Positions 1-9,543 of a DNA stretch of 64,000 bases are shown piece after piece. How positions within the stretch are numbered: position 1 is the stretch's first letter; every line of letters starts with the position of its first letter. The notes under the pieces are model-generated. The model did not search any database, was not told the DNA's origin, and saw only the letters and a program-made list of their open reading frames with translations. A program made the position numbers and the translations under genes. The stretch is from the NCBI GenBank assembly GCA_963665165.1, contig OY761989.1:1984001-2048000 (forward strand), in the 5' to 3' direction. Source of the stretch: G963663315 sp963665165 (GTDB lineage Bacteria > Pseudomonadota > Gammaproteobacteria > Arenicellales > Poriferihabitantaceae).

Positions 1-263
1 GCGTCAATCGCTTCGAGGATGGCGTCCGCGGCAAAAGCCGGAGGCACATAGATGACCGAGGCGTCGGCGCCAGTGGCGGCCACGGCTTCTTCGACGGTGT
101 TGAAAACCGGCAAACCGAGATGAACCATTCCGCCCTTGCCCGGCGTCACGCCGCCGACCATGCCGGTGCCATAGCGGATCGCCTGCTCACTGTGGAATGT
201 AGCCTGGGAACCGGTAAATCCCTGGCAAATGACTTTTGTGTTACGGTTTACCAGTACGGACAT
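1..263 (-). CDS. sucD: Succinyl-CoA synthetase alpha subunit, partial
   Basis: Only the N-terminal ~87 residues lie inside the window; the gene continues beyond base 1. It starts MSVLVNRNTKVICQGFTGSQ, the CoA-binding Rossmann-type start of SucD, with the typical GGVTPGKGG segment following. The enzyme joins succinyl-CoA hydrolysis to NTP formation in the TCA cycle as a complex with SucC. The ATG overlaps the sucC stop codon by one base (TGATG), so the pair is translationally coupled. The family assignment is secure; the missing C-terminal part includes the phosphohistidine. Confidence 0.95.
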   Translation of the reverse strand, partial: MSVLVNRNTKVICQGFTGSQATFHSEQAIRYGTGMVGGVTPGKGGMVHLGLPVFNTVEEAVAATGADASVIYVPPAFAADAILEAID

Positions 264-1432
264 CAGCCCTCTCCATTGACGACCTGAACCACTTTCCGGG
301 CCGCGTCATCGAGATCATCGGCCAGCACAATCGGCAACTGCGACTCGGCCAGAATCCGCTTGCCCTCGTCTACATTGGTGCCCTCGAGACGAACCACCAG
401 CGGCACATCGAGTTTCGCCTCCCTGGCGCCAGCGACAATCCCTCCGGCAATCACGTCACAACGCATGATACCACCGAAAATGTTCACCAGGATGCCCTTG
501 ACGTTGTCGTCGGACAGGATGATCTTGAATGCCTCGGTAACCCGTTCTGTAGTGGCGCCGCCGCCCACGTCCAGGAAGTTCGCCGGTGAACTGCCATACA
601 GTTGAATAATATCCATGGTCGCCATGGCCAGCCCCGCCCCGTTGACCATACAGCCGATGTCACCATCGAGCTTGATATAATTCAGGTCGAATTCGCTGGC
701 TTTCGCTTCTGCCGGATCCTCCTCGTCTTCATCCCGCAACCCGGCGATACCGGGTTGGCGGTACAACGCGTTACTGTCGAAATTCATTTTCGCGTCCAGC
801 GCGAGCAGGTCGCCGCCGCCCGTCACCACCAGTGGATTGATCTCGACCATACTGGCATCGAGTCTGGTAAACGCCTGGAACATCCCCTGCATGAACCGGA
901 CCGCGGAACGCACCTGGCCCCCGGACAGATCCAGGCCATACGCCAGTTTGCGGGCATGAAAGGGTTGCAGGCCGGTGACCGGATCGATCACCACCGTAAT
1001 TATTCTTTCCGGGGTGTTTGCGGCCACTTCCTCGATATCCATACCGCCTTCAGTAGAGGCAATCACCGTGATTCGGCTCGTCCCCCGGTCCACCAGCATG
1101 CCAAGATAGAGTTCCCGCGCGATATCGCAACCCTCTTCAATATAAATTCGCTTGACTGGCTGACCTTCGGGACCGGTCTGGTGAGTGACAAGCTGCATAC
1201 CGAGGATCTCGTTGGCCGCGGTACGCAGGTCCTCGACTGAGGAAACCACCCTGACACCGCCGCCCTTGCCCCGGCCACCGGCATGAATCTGGGCCTTGAC
1301 CACCCAGACCGGACCACCCAGCTCTTGCGCTCCGCTGAGCGCCTGGTCAACGGTGAACGCAATCCTGCCTTTCGGAACGGCAACACCAAAGTCGGACAAC
1401 AAAGCCTTGGCCTGATACTCATGGATATTCAT
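263..1432 (-). CDS. sucC: Succinyl-CoA synthetase beta subunit (ADP-forming)
   Basis: The 389-residue protein starts MNIHEYQAKALLSDFGV, matching the usual SucC start and length (E. coli SucC has 388 residues). The open frame continues upstream to 1612, but that extension is not SucC-like, so the ATG at 1430-1432 is preferred. An ATP-grasp domain fills the N-terminal half, with GGRGKGGGV as the glycine loop, and the C-terminal ligase domain carries LDVGGGATTERV and GGIMRCDVIAGG. It works with SucD in the TCA cycle. The two genes form one operon on this strand, and no other TCA gene is in view. Confidence 0.96.
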   Translation of the reverse strand: MNIHEYQAKALLSDFGVAVPKGRIAFTVDQALSGAQELGGPVWVVKAQIHAGGRGKGGGVRVVSSVEDLRTAANEILGMQLVTHQTGPEGQPVKRIYIEEGCDIARELYLGMLVDRGTSRITVIASTEGGMDIEEVAANTPERIITVVIDPVTGLQPFHARKLAYGLDLSGGQVRSAVRFMQGMFQAFTRLDASMVEINPLVVTGGGDLLALDAKMNFDSNALYRQPGIAGLRDEDEEDPAEAKASEFDLNYIKLDGDIGCMVNGAGLAMATMDIIQLYGSSPANFLDVGGGATTERVTEAFKIILSDDNVKGILVNIFGGIMRCDVIAGGIVAGAREAKLDVPLVVRLEGTNVDEGKRILAESQLPIVLADDLDDAARKVVQVVNGEG

Positions 1433-1599
1433 GATATGGCTGGTCAGCGGGTATTGAGCAAAAAAGAAGGCCGGAGTATACCCTGAACCGGGTCTGTCAA
1501 CAATCATCCCTGACGACAGCACCGGGCGCTTGACCCTTGACCCTGCACGGACGATAAGGTAGTGTCCCCTGAAATTTCCCGGGATCGGCTCTTGGCTCA

Positions 1600-1917
1600 A
1601 TGACCACACCACTTCAATGGCATCGGACCGTACCGTTTTCCCAGCTTGATGACGAAGAACCCACCCAGGTCAGGATTGGTGACAAACTGGTCGCGCTTTG
1701 TAAACTGGACGATCAGGCTTTTGCCGTGGATGACATCTGTACTCATGAACATGCCTGGCTTTCAGATGGAATTATCGAGAACGGCTGCATCGAGTGCCCG
1801 CTGCATCAGGCTTTGTTCGATATACGAACCGGCAAGGCGCTGACTCCACCGGCGGTCATCGACCTGGCTGTGTATTCCGTCATGATCGAGAATGACATGG
1901 TCTGGGTCGGCGTATGA
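1600..1917 (+). CDS. Rieske [2Fe-2S] ferredoxin, oxygenase electron donor
   Basis: This small (105 aa) soluble Rieske protein has both cluster motifs: C47-x-H49 (CTHEH) and C66-x2-H69 (CPLH). It has no membrane anchor or signal peptide. That is the form of the ferredoxin components of multicomponent ring-hydroxylating oxygenases (BphF/NdmA-partner type). Its stop overlaps the start of the oxygenase gene by four bases, so the two are probably co-translated and work as a redox pair. No dedicated ferredoxin reductase gene is adjacent. The substrate cannot be told from the sequence. Confidence 0.88.
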   Translation: MTTPLQWHRTVPFSQLDDEEPTQVRIGDKLVALCKLDDQAFAVDDICTHEHAWLSDGIIENGCIECPLHQALFDIRTGKALTPPAVIDLAVYSVMIENDMVWVGV

Positions 1918-3302
1918 AATCCGGTTCGTCACGAGATAAGGAAAACTTTCAGCCCTATTGCGGTTACCACCAGAGCTTCGCCGGTGACCATGATCATGAG
2001 CTGGCCGAGACCGGCGCCGACTCCGTGATGGGGGAATTGATGCGGCGGTACTGGCATCCGGTGGCGATAACCGCAGAATTGAAGGACCGCCCGAAGCTGA
2101 TCCAGGTGATGGGCGAGGAGTTGGTACTGTTTCGCGACCGCAGTGACCGCATCGGCCTGGTCCACAAAAACTGCCCTCATCGCCGGGCCTCACTGGAATT
2201 CGGCCGTTGTGAAACCAGGGGCATTCGCTGCTGCTATCATGGCTGGCTATTCGATATCGATGGCTCCATACTTGAAATTCCCGGACAACCTGAAAATTCG
2301 GACGGCGCTGCGAACATTCGGCAATCCAGACGCCTTGGCGCCTATCCTGTGACCGAATTCCGGGGATTGATCTTCGCCTATCTGGGCCCGCCGCAGGAAA
2401 AGCCCCGGTTCCCCCACTACGATGTTTATGATCTGCCCGACATGGTCATGATGCCTTATTCGGCTCCGTTCAATTGCAACTGGATTCAGGTGCTTGATGC
2501 GATCGTGGATCCGGCGCACACCGCATTCCTGCACCAGAACCAGTTTACCGACGGTTTTGGCCTGGTCGGCCAATACCGGTTTTATGAACGAGACCGTATC
2601 CGGTTTCTGGGCACGGCGACGCGGCGGGTCCATGAAAATGCCTGGGTGCGGGTGAACGAACTGATTCTGCCAAACTTCACCCAGTCGGGAGCGGCTTTTT
2701 CGACCGATGGTTCCAAAGTAAAATATTTCGGGCGAAGCGCTTTCACGCGCTGGGTGGTTCCCGTCAATGACGAGCGCTGCATCGCTTACGCCTGGGGCAA
2801 CTTCGGGCCGCGTGGAGACCCTCCGGAATTCAATACCCCTGAGGGAATGGAGCGAATCGAACAGGGCGAGGCGATTGACCGCAGCTACGAGGAGAGACAG
2901 GCAAATCCGGGTGACGTGGAAGCGGTTGAAGGGATGGGCGCCATTTCCGAACATTCCAAAGAGCATCTGGTCGCCGCGGACCGCGGGGTCATTCTTTACC
3001 GGCGGCGACTGCGCCGGCTTGCCCGCGACCTGGCCAAAGGCAAGCCGCCGCCACAACCCTGTGACCTCCAACCGGGGCCGATTGCGACTTATGGCAGCGA
3101 TACTGTGGTACACGCTCCCGCCGCCGGATCGTCAGACGACGGCGAATACCTGCGGCGGATAAACGATCAGGTCATGAGGATCATTTTCCAGGGGGATGAA
3201 TACAACGGCAAGGCGCGTGACGATTTCATCATCGCTGAAATGAAAAAACCGCTGGAGCGGCCACGGCCTGGCCAGAACCGGAACGACGACCCGACACTAT
3301 AG
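1914..3302 (+). CDS. Rieske non-heme iron oxygenase, large subunit
   Basis: The 462-residue protein begins with a Rieske domain (C87-x-H89, C106-x2-H109) and has the mononuclear iron motif D199-x2-H202-x4-H207 in the expected place. This is the phthalate 4,5-dioxygenase / vanillate O-demethylase group of aromatic oxygenases, which hydroxylate or demethylate aromatic rings or carboxylates using electrons from a ferredoxin. A family alpha subunit is usually 340-450 residues, so this one is slightly long. It sits between its ferredoxin (4-base overlap) and a D-2-hydroxyacid dehydrogenase 11 bases downstream. The class is secure; the substrate is unknown. Confidence 0.9.
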   Translation: MKSGSSRDKENFQPYCGYHQSFAGDHDHELAETGADSVMGELMRRYWHPVAITAELKDRPKLIQVMGEELVLFRDRSDRIGLVHKNCPHRRASLEFGRCETRGIRCCYHGWLFDIDGSILEIPGQPENSDGAANIRQSRRLGAYPVTEFRGLIFAYLGPPQEKPRFPHYDVYDLPDMVMMPYSAPFNCNWIQVLDAIVDPAHTAFLHQNQFTDGFGLVGQYRFYERDRIRFLGTATRRVHENAWVRVNELILPNFTQSGAAFSTDGSKVKYFGRSAFTRWVVPVNDERCIAYAWGNFGPRGDPPEFNTPEGMERIEQGEAIDRSYEERQANPGDVEAVEGMGAISEHSKEHLVAADRGVILYRRRLRRLARDLAKGKPPPQPCDLQPGPIATYGSDTVVHAPAAGSSDDGEYLRRINDQVMRIIFQGDEYNGKARDDFIIAEMKKPLERPRPGQNRNDDPTL

Positions 3303-3313
3303 CGACTTCGTCC

Positions 3314-4342
3314 GTGACCACTTCACGCAAAACCAGGGTTCACATCAAGAACAACCATTTCTCCGCCGACACCTTTCCAAACACCCCGGAGGGCGAGGCA
3401 GTCTTCACCATTACCCGGCAGAGATACCAGCGTAGCGCCAGGGATTATCCCGATGTTGCCCGGCAACTGGATGTTTTTATCGACTGGGACACGGAGCATT
3501 TCGAGGAGTCGATGGCCGGTACAGAGGTGCTGGTCGCCTGGGACCTGCCGGTCGACAATCTCGTTGGCATAGCGCCCGGACTGAAATGGATTCACATCAT
3601 TGGCGCCGGGGTTGAACACCTGACTCCGATGGACTGGCTGCCTGACGGCGTACAACTGACCAACAACAAGGGAGTACACGCTACGAAAGGGGGTGAATTC
3701 GGACTAATGTCGATTCTGATGCTGCATAACGCAATGCCGGCCATTGTCAGCAATCAGCGCAGCGCGCGCTATGATTCCATTTATTCAACACCGGTCGCGG
3801 GCAAAACCCTGGTCCTGATCGGGGTCGGCAGCATCGGCAAGTCCGTGGCCGCTCATGCCAAAGCCATCGGCATCGAGGTGATTGGCGTCTCCCGCCATGG
3901 CCATCCCGTCAATCAGGTCGATCGAATGGTATCGGTGGAGCAACTGGACCAGGTGCTGCCGAAAGCCGATTTTGTGTTTGTCGTCACCCCGTTGACGGAT
4001 GAAACCCGAAATCTGCTGGATCGGCGGCGCCTTGACCTGCTCAAGCCAGGCGCCGGACTGGTCAATATCGGGCGCGCCGCGGTGGTCGATTACCAGGCGC
4101 TGACTGAAAAACTGGAAGACGGCTCGATCTCGGGCGCGGTCCTGGATGTATTCGACCAGGAACCCCTGCCGCCGGACTCCCCTTACTGGAACGTACCCAA
4201 CCTGATCGTCACGCCCCATGTTTCCGCGGACGACGGACACGCCTATGTTGCAATGACCCTGTCCGTATTTTTTGAGAACATGAAACGATATCTGGCTGGC
4301 GAACCGTTACGGAACCGGGTCAATCCCGACCTGGGTTACTGA
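3314..4342 (+). CDS. D-2-hydroxyacid dehydrogenase (NAD-dependent)
   Basis: The 342-residue enzyme has the split-domain layout of the D-isomer 2-hydroxyacid dehydrogenases. The Rossmann glycine motif GVGSIG is at about residues 170-175. The catalytic triad positions are visible: Arg in VNIGRAAVVD, Glu in DQEPLPPDSP and His in VTPHVSADD. It would interconvert 2-oxo and D-2-hydroxy acids. It lies 11 bases downstream of the Rieske oxygenase on the same strand, so it may reduce or oxidise a carboxylic product of that pathway (inference). The start may be a GTG at 3314; no in-frame ATG gives a better N-terminus. Confidence 0.88.
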   Translation: MTTSRKTRVHIKNNHFSADTFPNTPEGEAVFTITRQRYQRSARDYPDVARQLDVFIDWDTEHFEESMAGTEVLVAWDLPVDNLVGIAPGLKWIHIIGAGVEHLTPMDWLPDGVQLTNNKGVHATKGGEFGLMSILMLHNAMPAIVSNQRSARYDSIYSTPVAGKTLVLIGVGSIGKSVAAHAKAIGIEVIGVSRHGHPVNQVDRMVSVEQLDQVLPKADFVFVVTPLTDETRNLLDRRRLDLLKPGAGLVNIGRAAVVDYQALTEKLEDGSISGAVLDVFDQEPLPPDSPYWNVPNLIVTPHVSADDGHAYVAMTLSVFFENMKRYLAGEPLRNRVNPDLGY

Positions 4343-4477
4343 TGGGGCGGAAATGGCGTGAACCGGTTTTGATTGACTATTGACCCCTTCAGGGGCAAAA
4401 TACCGCACACCATCAAACTTCCCCGGGAATGATCCGGAAAACCGGAAACCCGGCGCAGACGCTGTGATTTCCTGGAA

Positions 4478-4807
4478 TTATTCGAGATTGCTATCGATAA
4501 ACGCCGCGAGTTGGGATTTTGAAACCGCTCCTACTTTGGTTGCTTCGACATTTCCATTCTTGAACAGCATCAGGGTAGGGATTCCGCGAATTCCGTACCT
4601 GGGAGGGGTTTCCGGGTTTTCATCAATGTTGAATTTGGCAATCTTGATTTTTTCGCCGTACTCTTCCGCGAGTTCGTCGATGATTGGAGCGATCATTTTG
4701 CACGGTCCGCACCACTCCGCCCAATAGTCGATCAGGACCGGTTCAGTTGCATTGAGAACTTCCTGTTCGAATGATTCATCGCTCACGTGTACAATATTTT
4801 TTGACAT
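4478..4807 (-). CDS. trxA: Thioredoxin 1
   Basis: This 109-residue protein has the redox-active WCGPC motif (Cys33, Cys36), the cis-proline region IRGIPTLMLF and the classical Trx length. It is a cytoplasmic disulfide reductant for ribonucleotide reductase, PAPS reductase and others. It is transcribed away from rhlB, the same divergent trxA/rhlB arrangement as in E. coli and other gammaproteobacteria. The 3' side faces the end of the dehydrogenase gene. Confidence 0.97.
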   Translation of the reverse strand: MSKNIVHVSDESFEQEVLNATEPVLIDYWAEWCGPCKMIAPIIDELAEEYGEKIKIAKFNIDENPETPPRYGIRGIPTLMLFKNGNVEATKVGAVSKSQLAAFIDSNLE

Positions 4808-4930
4808 GGTAATTTATCTTGCAGATTATTTGAATAAGGCAAATATGCGGTGAAATCAGCCGTTAATCAAGACCTTCATCCAAAATAAATTCCAGTGCCC
4901 GGCCCACAAATATCCCCACCATTCGAGAAC

Positions 4931-6313
4931 ATGACCGAAAAACACCTTACCGATCAAAAATTCGATGATTTCAATTTGGTTGATGCCCTTAAAAGAGGAG
5001 TCTCCGATGCCGGGTTTTCATTTTGCACGCCGATACAGGCTAGCGCCTTGCCTATTGCCCTTGAAGGGCGTGACGTCGCGGGACAGGCCCAGACCGGAAC
5101 CGGGAAAACCATTGCGTTCCTGTTGGCCTGTTGTAACCACCTTTTGACCACTCCCGCACCTGAAAACAAACAGGCCTCCGATCCTCGCGCGCTGATACTG
5201 GCGCCCACCAGAGAGCTCGCTATCCAGATCTGCAGGGACGCGGAAACATTGGCACAGCATACCGGTCTGACGCTTGGGCTGATTTATGGAGGAACCGGGT
5301 ATGAAGAACAAAAACAGGTTCTGGCAAAAGGGGTCGATATCCTGATAGGCACGCCGGGGCGACTGATTGATTTTTACAGGCAGGACCTGTTCCGTCTTGA
5401 TCTGATCCAGGTGGCCATACTCGACGAAGCGGACCGCATGTTCGATCTTGGGTTCATCAAGGATATTCGATACCTGCTCCGACGCATGCCCAAACCGGAA
5501 AACCGCCTCAACATGCTGTTTTCCGCCACCCTCTCCTTTCGGGTGATGGAGTTGGCCTATGAACACATGAACGACCCCGAAGAAATCAAGGTCAACGCCG
5601 ATGTACGAATTGCGAACCAGATAGAGGAGCATTCCTACTACCCGTCGGACGATGAAAAGCCAAAGCTTCTGGTCAACCTGCTCAATCGCGATAACCCTGA
5701 ACGTGTACTGGTTTTCATCAATACGCGCTCCGGGGTCGAATATGTGGCGAACTTGCTGGCCGCCAACAAGATCAGCGCCGCCGCCTTGTCGGGAGATGTC
5801 CAGCAATCCAGACGGGAAAAACTTCTGGAGGGCTTCAAAACCGGGAAATACAAGGTTCTGGTGGCAACGGATGTAGCCGCCCGTGGTTTGCACATCCCCG
5901 AAGTCAGCCATGTGTACAATTACGATTTGCCCCAGGATGCCGATGACTATGTTCATCGAATCGGCCGTACCGCCCGGGCCGGGAATAGCGGCAAGGCGAT
6001 CAGTTTTCTGTGTGAAAAATATTCCTGGTCCATCCTGGATATCGAATCCTTCATCGGGCACAGCATCCCGAAAAGGCCAATAGAGCCATGGATGATTGAA
6101 GATGTGGAAATGAGCGCGAAACGGACCAGAGAACGAAAACCGGCGAAAAAAGGGAAATCGGCGAAGACGGCAAAACCCGCCGCGCCCGGCATCGTCGAAT
6201 CAAAAAAACCCGAACCACGGAAACCGGTGTCGAGGAAGCCGGAACCACGAAAACCCGCGCCGCCGGGGAACCGGTTCAGTCGGCGGTTTGGCGAGATTCC
6301 AATGATCGGTTGA
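4931..6313 (+). CDS. rhlB: ATP-dependent DEAD-box RNA helicase RhlB
   Basis: The start MTEKHLTDQKFDDF matches the E. coli RhlB N-terminus, so the ATG at 4931 is chosen over the one at 4895. Helicase motifs are all present: AQTGTGKT (I), PTRELA (Ia), DEAD (II), SAT (III) and HRIGRTARAG (VI). RhlB unwinds RNA for the degradosome. After the helicase core comes a basic tail rich in KKP/EPRKP repeats (about the last 80 residues), probably disordered and RNA-binding. The position opposite trxA supports the RhlB call over other DEAD-box members. Confidence 0.95.
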   Translation: MTEKHLTDQKFDDFNLVDALKRGVSDAGFSFCTPIQASALPIALEGRDVAGQAQTGTGKTIAFLLACCNHLLTTPAPENKQASDPRALILAPTRELAIQICRDAETLAQHTGLTLGLIYGGTGYEEQKQVLAKGVDILIGTPGRLIDFYRQDLFRLDLIQVAILDEADRMFDLGFIKDIRYLLRRMPKPENRLNMLFSATLSFRVMELAYEHMNDPEEIKVNADVRIANQIEEHSYYPSDDEKPKLLVNLLNRDNPERVLVFINTRSGVEYVANLLAANKISAAALSGDVQQSRREKLLEGFKTGKYKVLVATDVAARGLHIPEVSHVYNYDLPQDADDYVHRIGRTARAGNSGKAISFLCEKYSWSILDIESFIGHSIPKRPIEPWMIEDVEMSAKRTRERKPAKKGKSAKTAKPAAPGIVESKKPEPRKPVSRKPEPRKPAPPGNRFSRRFGEIPMIG

Positions 6314-6344
6314 GGTTCAGGCCCGGCGGGATACCGGCCAGGGG

Positions 6345-7532
6345 TCAGAATTGTTTTGCCGCTTCAAACTTGACTTGAGTGTCTTCGCTGTCACCCTGGG
6401 GGCCTTGTGCACTCTGATCGCGCAGTTGCAATCCGAATCGGGTACTTGGCCAGGGACTCCAGCTATAACCGATATGGATGGTATCCAGTGTATCGATGCC
6501 CGCTCCGCTGTCCTCCTCCGTAGTGGAATAATGACCCAGGGCGACATGGAAAGTCGAATGGTCATTCAGGCTGTAATACAGACTCGGCCGGATACCGAAT
6601 GATGTCCCGGTCCGGTCATATTCATCCGGGGTGGTTTCATTGGGCGTAACCAGGATATCGTTATCGAATTTTTGCAGCAAATAGCTGTTGATACCCTTGC
6701 CGAAAGTCATGGACAGGGCAGAAAAAAGGTCTCCGATCCGCCAGCCTCCCTCCAGGTTCAAACCCCAGTTCGTCACATCACTGCCATCGAATTTCTGGCC
6801 GCCGGCATTCGCGTCCAGCTTGCCGCCCATCGCAGTCACCCGGTATTCCCCGCCCGTATTGTCGGCAGCCCCCCCGCGCCAGGACAGGATGATACTCGGC
6901 GAGCTTTCAAACAGGTTTTCGGGGGATTCACTCTCGCCAGCGGAGTAAAACGATGTCTGTGAAGACTGCGGTGCATTCTCCAGCGCAATGGAAAACCCGT
7001 TGGGAGAAACCCATTTGACCTGGCTGGTTACGCTGCGGCTGTTCTGGTCAATCGAACCATCCAGGCTTTTATCCATGCGGATCAGGTCCTGGAAATTCGC
7101 CCAGTCACTACCCACCGTCAACGAGCCCGCCCCGGAATTCCAGGATGTACTCAGCCGTTTGATCTGGCCCTGGGGCTGGTAATTCGTAGCCAGACTATCC
7201 AGGGCATCCGTACTGTCAGGGTCTGCGATGATATCCGGCATCACCTCGATTTCCAGACTGGTTTCCAGACTGGATTGAATGTTTTTGCCGCGATCCAGTA
7301 TGGAGCGGCTGCGGAAATTCAGTCCCGGAGAAAACAGGTTCTCATCGGCAGTCACGGAAAACCCGGAATCATCCGTGCCGGACGGGGTTTCACCGGATAT
7401 GGCGTCGGCCCAGGCATGAACCGGGACGAACGGAAGAACAGGAACCAGCAACAGTGGGAACATACAACCCGCACTGAGTGCCTTCAGCCTTTGGCAGAAG
7501 CGGGCCGATGACAATGGAATGTCGATTCTCAC
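6345..7532 (-). CDS. Outer membrane porin, DcaP-like
   Basis: This is a beta-barrel-like protein of about 395 residues. A hydrophobic signal segment ends in VPVHAWA-DA, the rest alternates polar and aromatic residues, and the C-terminus is Phe, as in outer membrane barrels recognised by the Bam machinery. The frame is open to 7667; a GTG at 7530-7532 gives a plausible n-region before the signal core, and an ATG at 7461-7463 is an alternative. The pattern of paired strands recalls the DcaP family of trimeric porins for dicarboxylates and other small acids, but this is judged from general features only. No operon partner is adjacent. Confidence 0.65.
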   Translation of the reverse strand: MRIDIPLSSARFCQRLKALSAGCMFPLLLVPVLPFVPVHAWADAISGETPSGTDDSGFSVTADENLFSPGLNFRSRSILDRGKNIQSSLETSLEIEVMPDIIADPDSTDALDSLATNYQPQGQIKRLSTSWNSGAGSLTVGSDWANFQDLIRMDKSLDGSIDQNSRSVTSQVKWVSPNGFSIALENAPQSSQTSFYSAGESESPENLFESSPSIILSWRGGAADNTGGEYRVTAMGGKLDANAGGQKFDGSDVTNWGLNLEGGWRIGDLFSALSMTFGKGINSYLLQKFDNDILVTPNETTPDEYDRTGTSFGIRPSLYYSLNDHSTFHVALGHYSTTEEDSGAGIDTLDTIHIGYSWSPWPSTRFGLQLRDQSAQGPQGDSEDTQVKFEAAKQF

Positions 7533-7763
7533 CTGGGAAAACTCACTGGAAACCGTTAAAATCGAGCTGGCCGGACAGGGCGCCCGCGCTGATTGATCAT
7601 ACCTCCTGAAAAACCAGTCCACCGTCCAAGTATACCAGTTACCCGGACACAAAAACAATAAATTCAATCATCCTGTTCGAACTTTCAGTGTCAGGATGAG
7701 TCCCTTACAGCATAAAATACAGGATATTCCATCATTCACGCAAACACTCAATTCATTGGACTC

Positions 7764-8216
7764 ATGAACACTCTATACAAATGCAGCCTGGTTTTCATAT
7801 CCCTGATCCTGTTTTCTGCCGCGTCCCATGCCGCCAAGGACGAAATCTATACTTCGTTTTTAAGCAAGGCCGGCGCTGGCGGCTACGATGTCGTGGCCTA
7901 CTTCACCGACTCGAAACCGGTAAAAGGGGACAAAAATCTCAAAACCGAATACAAGAACGCGAAATGGTATTTTTCCAATGCCGCGAATCTCGAACTGTTC
8001 AGGGAGAATCCGGACAAATACCTGCCGCAGTACGGCGGTTATTGCGCGTGGGCCGTGGCGGAAGGCAATCTGTATGCCGGGGACCCTTTGCACTGGTCCG
8101 TACACAACGAGAAACTCTACCTGAATTATGATGCCGAAGTACGGGAAAAATGGCTCGCGGAAAAGGAACGGTTTATCGTGGAAGGCGATATGAACTGGCC
8201 TGGCATTCTGAACTGA
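7764..8216 (+). CDS. Exported YHS domain protein
   Basis: The 150-residue protein has a clear signal peptide (about residues 1-23, cut near SHAA-KD). The mature part is a single YHS domain with GGYDVVAYF near its start and FSNAANLELF and YGGYCAWAVAEG after it. YHS domains are small metal-associated modules also found in copper-handling proteins. Exported single-domain members are common in marine proteobacteria, with no known role. The gene stands alone between porin and argE, with its own upstream spacer of about 230 bases. Confidence 0.75.
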   Translation: MNTLYKCSLVFISLILFSAASHAAKDEIYTSFLSKAGAGGYDVVAYFTDSKPVKGDKNLKTEYKNAKWYFSNAANLELFRENPDKYLPQYGGYCAWAVAEGNLYAGDPLHWSVHNEKLYLNYDAEVREKWLAEKERFIVEGDMNWPGILN

Positions 8217-8243
8217 TCGTCCAGCGGCCCGGCCGGAGCGTGG

Positions 8244-9401
8244 TTATCCGGCCATGTCGTCCAGCAGCCTGACCAGAAACAGGTCGCACCTTTCCAACTC
8301 GGACTTCAACAGGAATTCATCCGGTTTGTGCCCCTGCAGCATCGACCCGGGCCCGCATACCACGGTAGGGATGCCCAGGCGGGTCCGGAACAGCCCTCCT
8401 TCGGTTCCAAAATCAATTTTTATCGGCGCGGCGCTTCCCGGTTCCAACAGGGATCGCACATAACCGACCACTTCCTCCCCCGGACTGGTGTTCAACGCCG
8501 GATACTCGTTGAAAATCTCGATCTCTATGTCCACCTGGGGAAAATCATCCGTGTATCCGGCTTTCACCCGATCTGCGTGGTCGCGTATTTTCGCCATGAT
8601 CTCCATCGGGTCGTCCGATTCCAGATTCCGGATTTCGAACCTGAACTCACACATATTCGGAATTATGTTGAGCGCAGTTCCTCCCTGGATGGTCCCGACG
8701 TGCAAAGTCGTCCAGGGAACGCCAAACCGGTCGTCCCGCTCATGCTCCAGTTTCACCCGGGCCTGCAAATCCTGAATGCCATTGATCATCCCGGCAGCCA
8801 GATAAATCGCGTTTACCCCACTGTCGGCCAGCGCCGAATGCGCTTCCACGCCATGACAACGGCAGATGGCGCCGACTTTTCCTTTATGTGCAACCGCCAC
8901 CTGCAACGAAGTCGGCTCTCCGACAATACAGAATCCGGGACGTTCCGGCGCTGATTCCAGCATATCGATCATCCGCCGGACCCCGACGCATCCAATCTCC
9001 TCATCATAAGAAAAAGCAAGGTGGATCGGATATTTCAGGTCACGCTTCACCGCCTCGGCAACCATAGCCAGCACAGAAGCGATGAAGCCCTTCATGTCAG
9101 TGGCGCCACGGCCATAGAACCGCCCATCCTCAAGTCGCAACCTGAACGGCTCCCGGGTCCAGTTCTGCCCATCCACGGGCACAACATCGGTATGCCCGGA
9201 CAACATCACCCCACCCTCTTTCCCCGGACCGAAAACGGCATACAGGTTCGCCTTCGTGCGCTCATCATTATGCGTCAACACACTCTCTATGCCGAGGTCG
9301 TCCAGATACGACCGAATGAACCCGATCATGTCCAGGTTACTGTCCCGACTCACTGTCGGGAACGAAACCAGACGATCCAGCAAACTTTCGGCAAGGGTCA
9401 T
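8244..9401 (-). CDS. argE: Acetylornithine deacetylase
   Basis: This M20-family metallopeptidase has about 385 residues (E. coli ArgE has 383). Metal and catalytic motifs are visible: SGHTDVVPVDG (His, Asp), GRGATDMKG (Asp bridging the two metals), SYDEEIGCVG (catalytic Glu and metal Glu) and a C-terminal VCGPGSMLQGHKPDEF metal-His segment. It hydrolyses N2-acetylornithine to ornithine in arginine synthesis. A TTG at 9408-9410 also opens the frame, but the ATG three codons in gives the usual MTLAESLLDRL start. Related M20 enzymes exist; the length and the C-terminal HKPDEF favour ArgE. Confidence 0.88.
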   Translation of the reverse strand: MTLAESLLDRLVSFPTVSRDSNLDMIGFIRSYLDDLGIESVLTHNDERTKANLYAVFGPGKEGGVMLSGHTDVVPVDGQNWTREPFRLRLEDGRFYGRGATDMKGFIASVLAMVAEAVKRDLKYPIHLAFSYDEEIGCVGVRRMIDMLESAPERPGFCIVGEPTSLQVAVAHKGKVGAICRCHGVEAHSALADSGVNAIYLAAGMINGIQDLQARVKLEHERDDRFGVPWTTLHVGTIQGGTALNIIPNMCEFRFEIRNLESDDPMEIMAKIRDHADRVKAGYTDDFPQVDIEIEIFNEYPALNTSPGEEVVGYVRSLLEPGSAAPIKIDFGTEGGLFRTRLGIPTVVCGPGSMLQGHKPDEFLLKSELERCDLFLVRLLDDMAG

Positions 9402-9543
9402 TCGAGGCAAAGTGAAGGGTTGACCTGACCTCGATTGTAAGGAATTTCGAACGGTTTTGCAGATTGAATTCGCTCACGAACTATTCATGGTCCGGTTCAG
9501 CGGGTAATATCCGGTCCTGGCCTTATTATTCCCGGAGACAACC

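Noticed and set aside
5018..6061. Long antisense frame (347 codons) inside rhlB
   Set aside because: It lies wholly opposite the conserved helicase motifs and shows no family pattern of its own.
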